Part shown: positions 26,166 to 35,810 of the stretch, piece by piece
How positions within the stretch are numbered: the first letter of the stretch is position 1
Layout: each line of letters begins with the position of its first letter
Assembly (NCBI GenBank): GCA_050247435.1
Contig: JBFWUF010000032.1
Span: forward strand, 1 to 64,000
From: JAJVID01 sp050247435
GTDB taxonomy: Bacteria; Acidobacteriota; Blastocatellia; RBC074
DNA length: 64,000 bases
Direction: 5' to 3'
The notes under the pieces: generated by a model
Database searches by the model: none
What the model was told of the DNA's origin: nothing
What the model saw: only the letters and a program-made list of their open reading frames with translations
Translations under genes and position numbers: made by a program

Positions 26166-26516
26166 CTACTCGTCGTTGTCGAACTTGATATTGAGGCTTC
26201 TCAAAAACTGCCGGTCTTCGTGGCTGATTTCAGCCAGCCGCTGTTCGACCGGAATATCTCTGAATGCGATCTGCTCTTCTTCGCCACCAGCGGGTTTCTC
26301 CTTGAACGCGATTGTCGCCTCAAGGACGAGCATCACTTCGTTGCCCGTGGCGCGGATTCGCTCCATCGCCTCGTGAATCTCATCCGACTCGTTGATCGCG
26401 TCGTTGATGGCTTCGCCCAACTCGCGGATCAGTTTTTCCAGCTTCTCATCCAAGACTTCACCCCAGATTTCACTTCGGATACTTCGTACGCCGCGCCGCC
26501 GCTCGTCGAATGTCAT
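26166..26516 (-). CDS. Small acidic hypothetical protein
   Basis: A 116-residue, highly charged, mostly helical protein with no signal peptide or membrane segment. It fills the gap between the CstA gene and the mutase gene on the opposite strand. Heptad-like stretches (LDEKLEKLIRELGEAINDAI) suggest a helical hairpin or coiled coil. I do not recognise a family. It is favoured over the opposing frame because its composition is protein-like and the mutase homology begins only after 26616. Its Shine-Dalgarno is weak. Confidence 0.6.
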   Translation of the reverse strand: MTFDERRRGVRSIRSEIWGEVLDEKLEKLIRELGEAINDAINESDEIHEAMERIRATGNEVMLVLEATIAFKEKPAGGEEEQIAFRDIPVEQRLAEISHEDRQFLRSLNIKFDNDE

Positions 26517-26615
26517 TATCCCGCGCTCACGGCTGCGGTACAGTTTGCGCTTGCGCTCGTGCTAGAATTTGCAAGCCAATTTAAGCACAAATCATTTCGG
26601 GATTCTATTTTGCTT

Positions 26616-28217
26616 ATGCCTACGACCAAAGCCAAAGAGCGCAAGGAGAAATTCGCCACTTCATCCGGGATCAAGATGAAGAATCATTTCACGCCGGAGG
26701 ACGCCGAGATCAACGTCGAACGCGATCTGGGCGCGCCCGGAGAGTTCCCGTTCACGCGCGGCGTTTACGAGACGATGTATCGGGGCCGTTTGTGGACGAT
26801 GCGGCAATACGCCGGTTTTGCTACAGCCGAAGAATCGAACCGCCGCTATAAATATTTGCTCGAACAGGGCACGACCGGATTGTCGGTGGCTTTCGACCTG
26901 CCGACGCAGATCGGTTACGACAGCGATCATCCGCTGGCGGTGGGCGAAGTCGGACGCGTGGGCGTGCCGATTGATTCGCTGGCCGACATGGAAATTTTGT
27001 TCGACGGCATTCCGCTCGACAAAGTTTCGACCTCGATGACGATCAACGCGACGGCTTCGATCCTGCTGGCGCTCTACATCGCGGTCGCGAAAAAACAGGG
27101 AGTCGCGCCGGGCAAGCTCAACGGCACGATCCAGAATGATATTTTGAAAGAATACATCGCGCGCGGAACTTACATCTACCCGCCGCGAGCCAGTCTGCGC
27201 ATCATTACAGACATTTTCGCTTACTGCGCGAAAGAGGTTCCGAACTGGAACACAATCTCGATCTCCGGTTATCACATTCGCGAAGCCGGTTCGACCGCCG
27301 CGCAGGAAGTCGCGTTCACGCTGGCCGACGGCATCGCTTACGTCCAGGCCGCGCTCGACGCCGGGTTGGAGATTGATTACTTCGCGCCCCGGCTGGCGTT
27401 CTTTTTCAACGCGCATAACAACTTTCTCGAAGAGGTGGCGAAATACCGCGCGGCGCGCCGCCTGTGGGCGCGAGTGATGCGCGACCGCTTCGGCGCAAAA
27501 GACCCGAAATCAATGATGCTGCGTTTTCACACGCAGACCGCCGGCTCGACACTCACCGCGCAGCAGCCCGAAGTCAACGTTGTCCGCACGACGATCCAGG
27601 CTCTGGCGGCGGCGCTGGGCGGCACGCAATCGCTTCACACCAACGCGATGGACGAGGCGCTGAGTTTGCCGACCGAAGACGCCGCTCGGATAGCTTTGAG
27701 AACTCAGCAAGTCATCGCTTACGAATCGGGCGTGGCTGATACCGCTGATCCGTTTGCCGGGTCTTACGCGGTCGAATATCTGACCAATGAAATCGAACGT
27801 CGCGCCACCGAATACATCGCGAAGATTGACGGGATGGGCGGAATGCTCGCGGCGATTGAGGCCGGCTACGTGCAGCGCGAGATCGAACGCGCCGCTTACG
27901 ATTACCAGAAAGCGGTCGAAGCGCAGGAAGAGATCGTCGTCGGCGTTAATCGTTTCCAGATCAAAGAAGAAACGACAATCCCGACGCTGAAGATTGATCC
28001 GGCGTTTGAGCGGGCGCAGGTCGAGCGTGTGCGAAAGGTGCGGGCTGAACGCGACACAGCGGCGGCGATGGTTGCTTTGAATGAAGTGGAAAAGGCTGCG
28101 CATTCAGGTGAGAACCTGATGCCGAGAATTATTGCGGCGGTTGAAGCTTACGCGACATTGGGCGAGATTGCGGATGCGATGCGACACGTCTTTGGCGAAT
28201 ACGCTGAGGCGATCTGA
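26616..28217 (+). CDS. Methylmalonyl-CoA mutase-type acyl-CoA mutase, large (catalytic) subunit
   Basis: 533 residues matching the large subunit of acyl-CoA mutases: PGEFPFTRGVYETMYRGRLWTMRQYAGF near the N terminus, then the TIM-barrel (GLSVAFDLPTQIGYDSDHP). The B12-binding domain (DxHxxG) is absent, as expected for the split type in which a separate small subunit carries it; no such gene is in the window. The ATG at 26616 begins the family sequence. It interconverts methylmalonyl-CoA and succinyl-CoA, or an analogous pair such as isobutyryl/butyryl-CoA; substrate is not decided here. Confidence 0.93.
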   Translation: MPTTKAKERKEKFATSSGIKMKNHFTPEDAEINVERDLGAPGEFPFTRGVYETMYRGRLWTMRQYAGFATAEESNRRYKYLLEQGTTGLSVAFDLPTQIGYDSDHPLAVGEVGRVGVPIDSLADMEILFDGIPLDKVSTSMTINATASILLALYIAVAKKQGVAPGKLNGTIQNDILKEYIARGTYIYPPRASLRIITDIFAYCAKEVPNWNTISISGYHIREAGSTAAQEVAFTLADGIAYVQAALDAGLEIDYFAPRLAFFFNAHNNFLEEVAKYRAARRLWARVMRDRFGAKDPKSMMLRFHTQTAGSTLTAQQPEVNVVRTTIQALAAALGGTQSLHTNAMDEALSLPTEDAARIALRTQQVIAYESGVADTADPFAGSYAVEYLTNEIERRATEYIAKIDGMGGMLAAIEAGYVQREIERAAYDYQKAVEAQEEIVVGVNRFQIKEETTIPTLKIDPAFERAQVERVRKVRAERDTAAAMVALNEVEKAAHSGENLMPRIIAAVEAYATLGEIADAMRHVFGEYAEAI

Positions 28218-28309
28218 CAGTGTGAGATGAGGCGCGCCACACGCCGCTAGTCTGTGATAAGCTACGCATTCCAAAATCAAACAAAATTTTCGACAGGAGA
28301 TATTGACCA

Positions 28310-29432
28310 ATGCTTGACGCGATTGCCGTTCAAGAATTACGAGAAAAATATGAGGGCCTCAAACCACGCGTGGCCGAACTGCGGAGGTTTCTTTGACGTA
28401 GATGCCAAACGAGCCGAACTGCAGGGGCTTGAAGATCAGGCCGCCGCGCCCGATTTCTGGAACGATCAGGAGAAAGCTCAGAAAGTATTACAGCAGCGCG
28501 CGCGATTGGAACGCGCGATCAACATAGCCGAAGGCCAGCAGCGGCTCCTTGACGACATCGCCGTGCTGTTTGAATTCGCCGCCGAGGATGACTCTTCGGC
28601 CAACGAACTACGAGAATCAATCAAACGGCTGGTCGAAGAGGTCGAAGAAAGCGAGACGCAGATGCTGCTCGGTGGCGAGAACGACACGAACAACGCCATC
28701 GTCGCCATCAACGCTGGCGCAGGTGGCACCGACGCTCAGGACTGGGCGCAGATGCTTTATCGAATGTACCTGCGCTGGGCTGAAAAACGCGGCTTCAAGA
28801 TCGAAGAGATTGACTTTCAACCGGGCGAAGAGGCTGGCATCAAATCGGCCACGTTCCGCATTGAGGGTGATTACGCTTATGGGTTGATGGCGGGCGAGGT
28901 CGGCGTGCATCGCCTGGTTCGCATGTCGCCGTTCAATTCAGGGCAGAGCCGCGAAACCAGTTTCGCTTCGGTCTTCGTGACGCCGGAGATTGATGAAGAC
29001 ATCGAGGTCGAGGTTCTGGATAAAGACCTGCGCGTTGACACTTATCGTTCGACAGGCGCGGGCGGACAGCACATCAACACCACGGATTCGGCTGTGCGCA
29101 TCACGCATATTCCGACTGGCATCGTGGTGACATGCCAGAACCAGCGCTCGCAGCATCAGAACCGCGACGTGGCGATGAAGGTTTTGAAATCGCGTCTTTA
29201 CGAGTTGGAACTGGCGAAGAAGCGCGCTGAGACAGACAAGCTGGCCGAATCCAAGCGCGACATCTCGTTCGGCTCGCAAATCCGCAACTATGTGCTGCAC
29301 CCGTACCGGCTGGTCAAAGATGTCCGCACGAAGCACGAGACGAGCAACGTTGACGCGGTGCTCGACGGCGGAATTGATGATTTCATCAAGGAGTATTTGT
29401 TGTCGAAGAGGGAACTTGCAGTGGCGAATTAG
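28310..29432 (+). CDS. prfB: Peptide chain release factor 2 (programmed +1 frameshift)
   Basis: RF2 of about 373 residues after frameshifting. Translation starts at ATG 28310 (AGGAGA at 28295-28300), reads MLDAIAVQELREKYEGLKPR..., and meets an in-frame TGA at codon 29 (28394). A +1 shift at CTT-TGA-C continues in the second frame to 29432. The recognition tripeptide is S206-P207-F208 and the catalytic motif G251-G252-Q253. RF2 reads UGA and UAA and controls its own level through the UGA. A start further upstream in the second frame lacks RF2 homology and was not used. Confidence 0.97.
28382..28397 (+). promoter_or_regulatory. prfB +1 programmed frameshift site
   Basis: CGGAGG-TTT-CTT-TGA-C: the internal Shine-Dalgarno-like AGG lies three bases before the slippery CTT (28391-28393), followed by TGA (28394-28396) and C. 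This is the canonical autoregulatory signal: low RF2 slows termination at UGA and favours the shift. Confidence 0.95.
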
Positions 29433-29501
29433 TAACGAGGTACTGTACAGGCCCTACATTCCAGACCCGATCAAGACCCGACCCAGACCCGACATGGATT
29501 T

Positions 29502-32135
29502 ATGGCCAGACGTAAGATCATAAAAAGGGAAAACACCACAGGCCCGTGGAACGAGATCATTGGGTTGATTCTGATGGGAATCGGCTTCGTGATTTTGCTG
29601 GCCCTGATCAGTTACAACTCCAGCGATCCGTCGTGGAATTCGGCTGGCGGGAACCTTCGTACTCGTAACTGGGTTGGGCCGATGGGCGCTAAGATGGCCG
29701 ACGCGCTTTATCAAGCCTTCGGGATCGCCGCGCTGATAGTCCCTGTAATGATATTTGTGATTGGACGCTGGCAATGGGATGACGACGAGTCGGAAGTCTC
29801 GAAACCGAAAATTCTGGGACTGTTTCTGATGATCGTCGCCGCCACGGGCTGGATCACCATGATCAGCCCTGATAAACCCGGCTCGTTTTACTGGGGAGGA
29901 TTCGTCGGCCAATGGCTGATGTACGGGCCTGGAGTCGGAATGGCGCGGCTTCTTGGGAATCTTGGGGCGTTCGTCGGGCTGGTTATCCTGTTTACCATAG
30001 GCTTGCTGCTTGGGACTGATTACACCCTGGTCGGGCTGATTGATAATTGGTCGCAGGCTCGTCCCGACGGCGCGATAGCGGAATGGGCGCACCGCCTGCG
30101 CGTATGGAGGCAGGGGCGCAACCCGCAACCGGTGGACGTCGTGCAGCCTCGGCAGGTTTTCGCGAAATTCGATCAGCGTAAACGCGCGAACCGCCAGAGC
30201 GCTTCACTGGGCGGAGTGAGAGTGACTGTGCGTCCGGGAGTTCCGGCTGGCCGTAACACAATCTCATCGGGGCAGGAATTCAATGGTGGCATTGGCGATC
30301 ACCTCGAACTGATCGAAGACCCAATAATCAGAACGGCTGATGAGAACGTTCAGGTCGTGGAACCGGTTCAGGTCAAAGGCGCTGGCCCCCAATCCGCCGC
30401 GCGCATTCCCTCGCCTCCTGCCGCACGAAATCAGCGGCAACTTCCTAACAGGGTTGTTGATGATGATCTGGATCAGCAGGACGAACTGGGTCTGGACGAT
30501 TTCGACGAGAACGGGGCGTCGGCTCAACGCTCGGTGGAAGAGATGATGGCGACGGCTTCGGTCAAACGGGCAGAGGCTGCCGAAGAACCGGCTGAGAAGA
30601 GCAGTAAATCGAAGATCGGCCAACTGGTCAAAAACATTTCGCGCATCATAGCCGATTACAAACTGCCTTCGACCGAGATGCTGACTCCGCCCGCGCCGCG
30701 TTCCGAGATGGCCGAAGCGGAGTTGATGGAGCGAGCGCGGCAGTTGGCCGAAAAATGCGCCGAGTTCAACGTCTCAGGCCAGGTCAAACAGATCAGCCCA
30801 GGCCCTGTCGTCACAACTTTTGAATTCAAACCCGATCCCGGCGTGAAATACAGCCGCGTTACCAGCCTCGTTGATGATCTGTGTCTGGCCCTAAAAGCCG
30901 AATCGGTTCGCATTGACCGCATCCCCGGCAAATCTACTGTCGGAATCGAAGTCCCGAACTCTAATCGCGAGATGATCCGGTTGCGCGAGGTTCTTGAATC
31001 GAAGAGGTATCACGAATCGAAATCGAAACTCACGCTTGCGCTCGGCAAGACGATTGACGGGTCGAATTACGTGGCCGATTTGGCCAAGATGCCGCACCTG
31101 CTGATAGCGGGCGCGACGGGCGCCGGCAAATCGGTCGCGCTCAATACGATTCTCGTCTCGCTGCTCTACAAAGCCTCGCCTGAGGAAGTCAAACTGATCC
31201 TGATTGATCCGAAGCGGTTGGAACTTGGCTTGTACGCCGACATCCCGCACCTGCTCTCGCCAATCGTCACCGATCCGAAACGCGCCAGCTACGCACTGAA
31301 ATGGGCCGTCGCCGAAATGGAGAGCCGTTACAAGCATCTCGCCTCGTTCGGTGTCCGCAATATCGAGCAATACAACACTGACGCCAGCGCCAACTCAAAG
31401 CGAGGCTCAGGCCCCGGTTCGGGATTGGACGGCGAGGAGGAGATGAAGCCGCTGCCATACATCGTCGTGATTATTGACGAACTGGCAGACCTGATGATGG
31501 TTTCGGCCCGTGACGTTGAAGAGAGCATCACACGGCTGGCCCAGATGGCCCGCGCCGTCGGCATTCATCTGGTGCTGGCCACGCAGCGGCCATCAGTTGA
31601 CGTCATCACCGGATTGATCAAGGCCAATTTCCCGTCGCGCATCTCTTTCCGCGTCTCGTCGAAAGTGGATTCGCGCACGATCATTGACTCGAACGGCGCC
31701 GAGCAATTGCTCGGTCAGGGCGACATGCTCTTCCTGCCGCCGGGGACTTCCAGACTGGTGCGCGTTCATGGCGCTTACGTTGACGAGAAAGAGGTCAAAC
31801 GCATATCGGATTTCGTCCGCTCGCAGGCCAAACCCGATTACGATGACAAGATCGGATTGAGCGAGAAGGAACTTCAAGGCGACGAGTTCGGCGAGATGAA
31901 GAAAGACGAAAAGTATGACGAGGCGGTGCGCATAGTCATCGAGATGGGACGCGCTTCGACTTCGGTCTTGCAGCGAAGATTGCGAATCGGTTACGGCCGG
32001 GCGGCTTCAATCATTGATATGATGGAGCGCGAGGGGATTGTCGGCCCCGAAGACGGTAGCAAACCAAGACAGGTTCTGGTCAAAGCCGACTTTCTGGAGC
32101 GGCTTGATCAAATGCGTGAAGAGGGCGATCTGTAA
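29502..32135 (+). CDS. ftsK: DNA translocase FtsK
   Basis: 877 residues. About four N-terminal membrane segments (residues 20-175), a low-complexity linker (about 200-380), then the alpha/beta motor with Walker A GATGAGKS near 536 and Walker B VVIIDELADLMM. A C-terminal gamma winged-helix domain (DEAVRIVIEMGRASTSVLQRRLRIGYGRA) would read polarity sequences. It segregates chromosome ends at the septum during division. It follows prfB by about 70 bases. Confidence 0.96.
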   Translation: MARRKIIKRENTTGPWNEIIGLILMGIGFVILLALISYNSSDPSWNSAGGNLRTRNWVGPMGAKMADALYQAFGIAALIVPVMIFVIGRWQWDDDESEVSKPKILGLFLMIVAATGWITMISPDKPGSFYWGGFVGQWLMYGPGVGMARLLGNLGAFVGLVILFTIGLLLGTDYTLVGLIDNWSQARPDGAIAEWAHRLRVWRQGRNPQPVDVVQPRQVFAKFDQRKRANRQSASLGGVRVTVRPGVPAGRNTISSGQEFNGGIGDHLELIEDPIIRTADENVQVVEPVQVKGAGPQSAARIPSPPAARNQRQLPNRVVDDDLDQQDELGLDDFDENGASAQRSVEEMMATASVKRAEAAEEPAEKSSKSKIGQLVKNISRIIADYKLPSTEMLTPPAPRSEMAEAELMERARQLAEKCAEFNVSGQVKQISPGPVVTTFEFKPDPGVKYSRVTSLVDDLCLALKAESVRIDRIPGKSTVGIEVPNSNREMIRLREVLESKRYHESKSKLTLALGKTIDGSNYVADLAKMPHLLIAGATGAGKSVALNTILVSLLYKASPEEVKLILIDPKRLELGLYADIPHLLSPIVTDPKRASYALKWAVAEMESRYKHLASFGVRNIEQYNTDASANSKRGSGPGSGLDGEEEMKPLPYIVVIIDELADLMMVSARDVEESITRLAQMARAVGIHLVLATQRPSVDVITGLIKANFPSRISFRVSSKVDSRTIIDSNGAEQLLGQGDMLFLPPGTSRLVRVHGAYVDEKEVKRISDFVRSQAKPDYDDKIGLSEKELQGDEFGEMKKDEKYDEAVRIVIEMGRASTSVLQRRLRIGYGRAASIIDMMEREGIVGPEDGSKPRQVLVKADFLERLDQMREEGDL

Positions 32136-32153
32136 TTCAACCAGCCTTTCACC

Positions 32154-32350
32154 TGTGGAAAATAGAAAAGTAATTAAAAATCCCAATGTTTTCGAGGATT
32201 TTATTAGCTGGCTTAGGCTAAATGCTGAAATAATAAGAGTTATGCGATTGTTGAAAATGTGTGCAAGCTGCTATAAGTCACGATTTTAGAGGGACTTAAA
32301 GCGTAAATTCACAGATTTTCCACAGACTTTTCCACAGAAAATGTGGAAAA
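32154..32350. other. AT-rich region with four TTTTCCACA boxes (DnaA-box-like)
   Basis: TGTGGAAAA at 32154-32162 and 32342-32350, and TTTTCCACA at 32316-32324 and 32328-32336. The three right-hand copies are packed within 35 bases in both orientations. The sequence between is unusually AT-rich (32160-32315) for this window and carries no gene. TTTTCCACA differs by one base from the consensus DnaA box TTATCCACA. This could be a replication-related site (oriC or a DnaA-titrating/regulated site). No dnaA or dnaN is in the window. Confidence 0.5.
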
Positions 32351-32425
32351 GTTTGAAAGGCGAGATAAAGCAGAACAGAAGCAATGTAAGCAACTGAAAT
32401 TGGGTAGGTCACAGCGAAGAACACG

Positions 32426-33067
32426 ATGAAATTGCAACTGGCATTGGATACTCCGGATTTTACGCACGAGCTGGAACTGGCCGGGAAAGTGGCGGCGTAT
32501 GTTGATCTAATTGAGGCCGGAACGCCGCTTCTTATCCGCGAAGGCATTCGGGCTGTGCGTGAGTTACGCCGCCGTCACCGCGGGCGTCCAATTGTTGCGG
32601 ACATCAAAGTGATTGACGCGGGTGAACCGATTGCCGAGTTGGCCTTCGCCGCTGGAGCTACGGTAGTCACAGTTCTCGGCAACGCCTCTGATGAACTGAT
32701 CGAACGTGTCGTGCGTTCCGCACAACGTTATGATGGACAGGTGATGGCCGACAGTTTGACCGTCCCGAATATTACCGACCGCGCGCGCCGGTTGCGGGAA
32801 CTCGGAATTAATTCACTCTGTGTCAATCGCCGAGGGTTTAAACGAACCAAAGGTCTCAACCGCGAGGAGCGAATAGGTCAGATTGCCGAATTGGTCGGGA
32901 AGATCGAACTGCCAGTCTATCTTGCCGGCGGAATTGATGTCGCTGAACTCGCCTTGCTGCGCGAACTGCCACTGGCCGGAGTTATTATCGGCGCCGCGAT
33001 CGCCGAAGCTCCTTCGCCTGTCGAGGCGGCGAAAAAGATGCGAGCGATCCTCGACAGAAAATCGTGA
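32426..33067 (+). CDS. HUMPS-family enzyme (3-hexulose-6-phosphate synthase-like)
   Basis: 213 residues of the orotidine-5'-phosphate decarboxylase suprafamily. LQLALDTPDF opens the barrel and ADIKVIDAGEP supplies the D-x-K-x-x-D catalytic signature; GATVVTVLG and LAGGIDV follow as in hexulose-6-phosphate synthase. It may condense formaldehyde with ribulose-5-phosphate, or act as a keto-gulonate-phosphate decarboxylase. No 6-phospho-3-hexuloisomerase is adjacent, so the assignment stays at family level. The 247 bases after it show no gene. Confidence 0.8.
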   Translation: MKLQLALDTPDFTHELELAGKVAAYVDLIEAGTPLLIREGIRAVRELRRRHRGRPIVADIKVIDAGEPIAELAFAAGATVVTVLGNASDELIERVVRSAQRYDGQVMADSLTVPNITDRARRLRELGINSLCVNRRGFKRTKGLNREERIGQIAELVGKIELPVYLAGGIDVAELALLRELPLAGVIIGAAIAEAPSPVEAAKKMRAILDRKS

Positions 33068-33314
33068 AGCGCCGACATAACGCACAACGGAATGCGCTGG
33101 CTAATCACATCGAGCAAAGTTCAGCGCCACCAAATATCTTTGATCACCCAACTGAATTTTTGCCAGACTGAATTTGTGAAGGCTATCTGGCGGGGGGTTT
33201 TGGCAGGTCATCATCCGTGAACATCCGTGGACATTGTCGCTGGTTTTAGTCGCGGATTGTGGACAACGGTGAAGGGGGAAGGCAGGCCAAAAAGGAAACC
33301 GACCGAAATGGCGA

Positions 33315-33563
33315 TCAAGCCGCTGGCTCGAAACTGGGTGTTGAAACGCTTTCCATCTTGTCCGGGAGAAGGTCTCCGGTGAAGATTTCGATCCCGGCCT
33401 TGATCAGACAAATTATGGGCAGCATATCCAGAGTCACTGCTAAAGCCCCAAAAACGAATCCTTTACGCCGCAAAATCTGGGGTACGCTTGCGATAATAAA
33501 GACATAACCAATAACCGGCATCACCTTGAGCGCTCTCCACAAAATGCTCCAAACTCGTTGCAT
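33315..33563 (-). CDS. Small two-segment membrane protein
   Basis: 82 residues from the ATG at 33563, with a GGAG about ten bases upstream. Two hydrophobic segments (MPVIGYVFIIASVP and FGALAVTLDMLPIICLIKAG) are separated by a basic turn (RRKG), followed by a polar tail. No family is recognised with confidence. A longer form starting at 33644 would add 27 basic residues without homology. Confidence 0.55.
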   Translation of the reverse strand: MQRVWSILWRALKVMPVIGYVFIIASVPQILRRKGFVFGALAVTLDMLPIICLIKAGIEIFTGDLLPDKMESVSTPSFEPAA

Positions 33564-33963
33564 TTTCTTTTTACTCCTTCGTCCATGATTTAGTTTGTTT
33601 GTTCTTTTGGGGCAACGAGACATTAGAAATCTGAAGCAAGGCAATCGTGGCGCCAGAAGTGTGTCGCCAGTATTTAGGCGACTTTACGCGTAAGATTAAG
33701 CAATCGGCTTCCGCGCATTTTAGTGAGCCTGTATTCAGTTTCAAATATCCGTATCGGCTATGTACAGTAGTTCTAATGAAGGACGTGAAATAAGAGGCTC
33801 TGGATAGGATGTTATGTGTGTCTTAAATCTTCGCTGAGGGCGGGAATTAAAGGTGGCCGAATTTTTCCATCGCTTGGAGAGAAGGTATACTTGCCGCCTT
33901 CCTGGGCGAGTTTAGGCAAACAATATGGAATGATTTTCAGTTGAATGAAGGAGATGTGACTCT
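33564..33963. other. 400-base intergenic region before the phosphate uptake genes
   Basis: No protein-like frame or RNA gene is recognised. It is more AT-rich than its surroundings. TATACT at 33886-33891 could be a -10 box for the DUF47-pit unit, though the -35 region is poor. AAGGAG lies just before the DUF47 start. Confidence 0.4.
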
Positions 33964-34581
33964 ATGTTCCGCATACTGCCAAAAGAAGACAAGTACTTCG
34001 ACATGTTTAATCGCATGGCGTCGCACATGACGGAATGCGCGCTATTGCTGCAGAAAATCTTCTCCGATTTCGATAACCGCGCCGCCTATGCCGACAAGAT
34101 CAAGGAGGTCGAGCATAGTTGCGACCAGATCACTCACGAGATCGTCAAGAAGCTGAATCAAACTTTCATCACCCCGATTGACCGCGAGGACATTCACGCG
34201 CTGGCCAGCGGCCTTGACGACATCGTTGACGCCATGGAATACACCGCCAAGCGCGTCATTCTTTACCGCGTCGAGGACTCCACCGAACACGCTCGCAAAA
34301 TGAGCGACGTGCTGGTGCGAATTGTGGCCAGTTTGGAGAACGCCGTCAGGTCGCTGGAAAACAACGGCGATCAGGTCTTGAAAGAGTGTGTCACCATTCA
34401 CGGCCTCGAAAACGAAGGCGACGTTTACCATCACGAAGCTATTGACGATCTCTTCGGTAACGAGATCAATCCGATTACCATCCTCAAGATGAAAGAATTG
34501 TACGCGAAGATGGAGCGCACGATTGATAAGTGCGAGGATGTCTCGAACGTTCTTGAAGCCATAGTGCTCAAGAACGCTTAA
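33964..34581 (+). CDS. DUF47 (PhoU-like) phosphate transport regulator
   Basis: A 205-residue all-helical protein of the DUF47/PhoU-like family (ADKIKEVEHSCDQITHEIVKKL, DREDIHALASGLDDIVD). Such proteins sit next to Pit transporters and are thought to modulate them, possibly through metal-binding acidic clusters. The pit gene follows after 88 bases on the same strand. Confidence 0.93.
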   Translation: MFRILPKEDKYFDMFNRMASHMTECALLLQKIFSDFDNRAAYADKIKEVEHSCDQITHEIVKKLNQTFITPIDREDIHALASGLDDIVDAMEYTAKRVILYRVEDSTEHARKMSDVLVRIVASLENAVRSLENNGDQVLKECVTIHGLENEGDVYHHEAIDDLFGNEINPITILKMKELYAKMERTIDKCEDVSNVLEAIVLKNA

Positions 34582-34669
34582 AGCGGATTTTAAGTCTCTG
34601 TGGTATTTAGACTGACTCACGGCAAAGGTTCAGAAACAAAACTAATATGCCCCCAACCCAGAGGTCTTC

Positions 34670-35683
34670 ATGGATTCGACGTTTGCGCTTGTTGCGGTGA
34701 TAGTCGCCATCGCCCTGATTTTTGATTACACCAACGGATTCCACGACGCAGCCAATTCCATCGCCACGGTCGTCTCAACTCGCGTGCTGTCGCCGGCGCG
34801 CGCGGTGATGATGGCGGCTTTCTTCAATTTCATCGCCTTCTTTCTGTTTAAGCACGAAGTCGCCAAGACTGTTTACAGCGGTTTGGTTGATCCCAAACTG
34901 GTAAACGAATGGGTTGTGCTTGCCGGGCTGATCGGGGCTGTAACCTGGAATCTGATCACGTGGTATTTGGGTTTGCCGACCAGCTCCTCTCACGCGCTGA
35001 TCGGAGGGTACGCCGGCGCGGCGATAGCAAACGCTGGATTTCAGTCACTGATCTTTGACGCGAAGTGGCCGAAGGGTTGGCTGGGCACGCTATCGTTCAT
35101 CGTCATTTCGCCGACGATTGGGATGCTGGCTGGACTGGCTCTGATGACCCTGGTCTTCTGGATTTTCCGCCACGCCGCGCCGTCGCGAGTGGATAAACAT
35201 TTCCGCTTTTTGCAATTGGTTTCATCCGCTCTTTTCAGCTTGTCGCACGGCACCAACGACGCTCAGAAAACGATGGGCATCATCATGGCCGCGCTGGTCA
35301 CGGGCGGATACGTTGACGCCCAAGCGGACATCCCTTACTGGGTCGGGCTGGCGGCTTTTATGGCTATCGGGTTGGGGACAATGTCCGGTGGCTGGCGAAT
35401 CGTGAAGACAATGGGATCGAAGATCACCAAGCTCAAACCCGTTGGAGGATTTTGTGCGGAAACAGGCGGCGCGGGAGCAATCTTCCTGGCCTCACATTTC
35501 GGCATCCCGGTTTCAACGACCCACACAATCACCGGCGCCATTGTCGGAGTCGGCGCGACGCGGCGTTTATCCGCCGTCCGATGGGGAATCGCCGGACGCA
35601 TCGTCTGGGCTTGGATGATCACAATCCCAGCCGCCGGATTGATCGCGGCAGTCGCTTATTACATCACCAAACTCGTTCATTAG
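34670..35683 (+). CDS. pit: Inorganic phosphate transporter, PiT family
   Basis: A 337-residue membrane carrier with the duplicated family signatures: DYTNGFHDAANSIATVVSTR near the N terminus and SHGTNDAQKTMGIIMAAL in the second half, plus GLPTSSSHALIGG and GIPVSTTHTITG. It imports metal-phosphate with protons (Na+-coupled forms exist). It forms an operon-like pair with DUF47 upstream. A long inverted repeat follows its stop. Confidence 0.95.
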   Translation: MDSTFALVAVIVAIALIFDYTNGFHDAANSIATVVSTRVLSPARAVMMAAFFNFIAFFLFKHEVAKTVYSGLVDPKLVNEWVVLAGLIGAVTWNLITWYLGLPTSSSHALIGGYAGAAIANAGFQSLIFDAKWPKGWLGTLSFIVISPTIGMLAGLALMTLVFWIFRHAAPSRVDKHFRFLQLVSSALFSLSHGTNDAQKTMGIIMAALVTGGYVDAQADIPYWVGLAAFMAIGLGTMSGGWRIVKTMGSKITKLKPVGGFCAETGGAGAIFLASHFGIPVSTTHTITGAIVGVGATRRLSAVRWGIAGRIVWAWMITIPAAGLIAAVAYYITKLVH

Positions 35684-35701
35684 CCTGATAGCAAGCCGAA
35701 C

Positions 35702-35810
35702 AGAAGAGATTACGGAAAAGACGGAATAACTGAACGGACGGAAAAATATCCATACCATCTCTTTTTCCGTCCGTTCAGTTATTCCGTCTTTTCCGTAATC
35801 CCTCTTCTAT
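35702..35810. repeat. Long inverted repeat between pit and slt genes
   Basis: Arms of about 43 bases (AGAAGAGATTACGG... from 35702 and its complement ending near 35810) match apart from a two-base indel, with a short AT loop around 35748-35760. The right arm reaches the 3' end of the convergent transglycosylase gene. It can act as a transcription terminator for both genes, but the stem is far longer than needed. Confidence 0.85.

Noticed and set aside
28254..28394. Longer prfB start in the downstream frame
   Set aside because: The residues before the shift site in that frame have no RF2 similarity, whereas the frame from 28310 gives the conserved RF2 N terminus up to the TGA.
33564..33963. 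Possible tRNA or small RNA in the long gap
   Set aside because: No T-loop (GGTTCGA) with matching acceptor stem, and no strong terminator, could be found by eye.
34042..34620. Long open frame on the minus strand opposite the DUF47 gene
   Set aside because: It is the mirror of a well-conserved gene; its composition follows from the codon bias and no family is recognisable.
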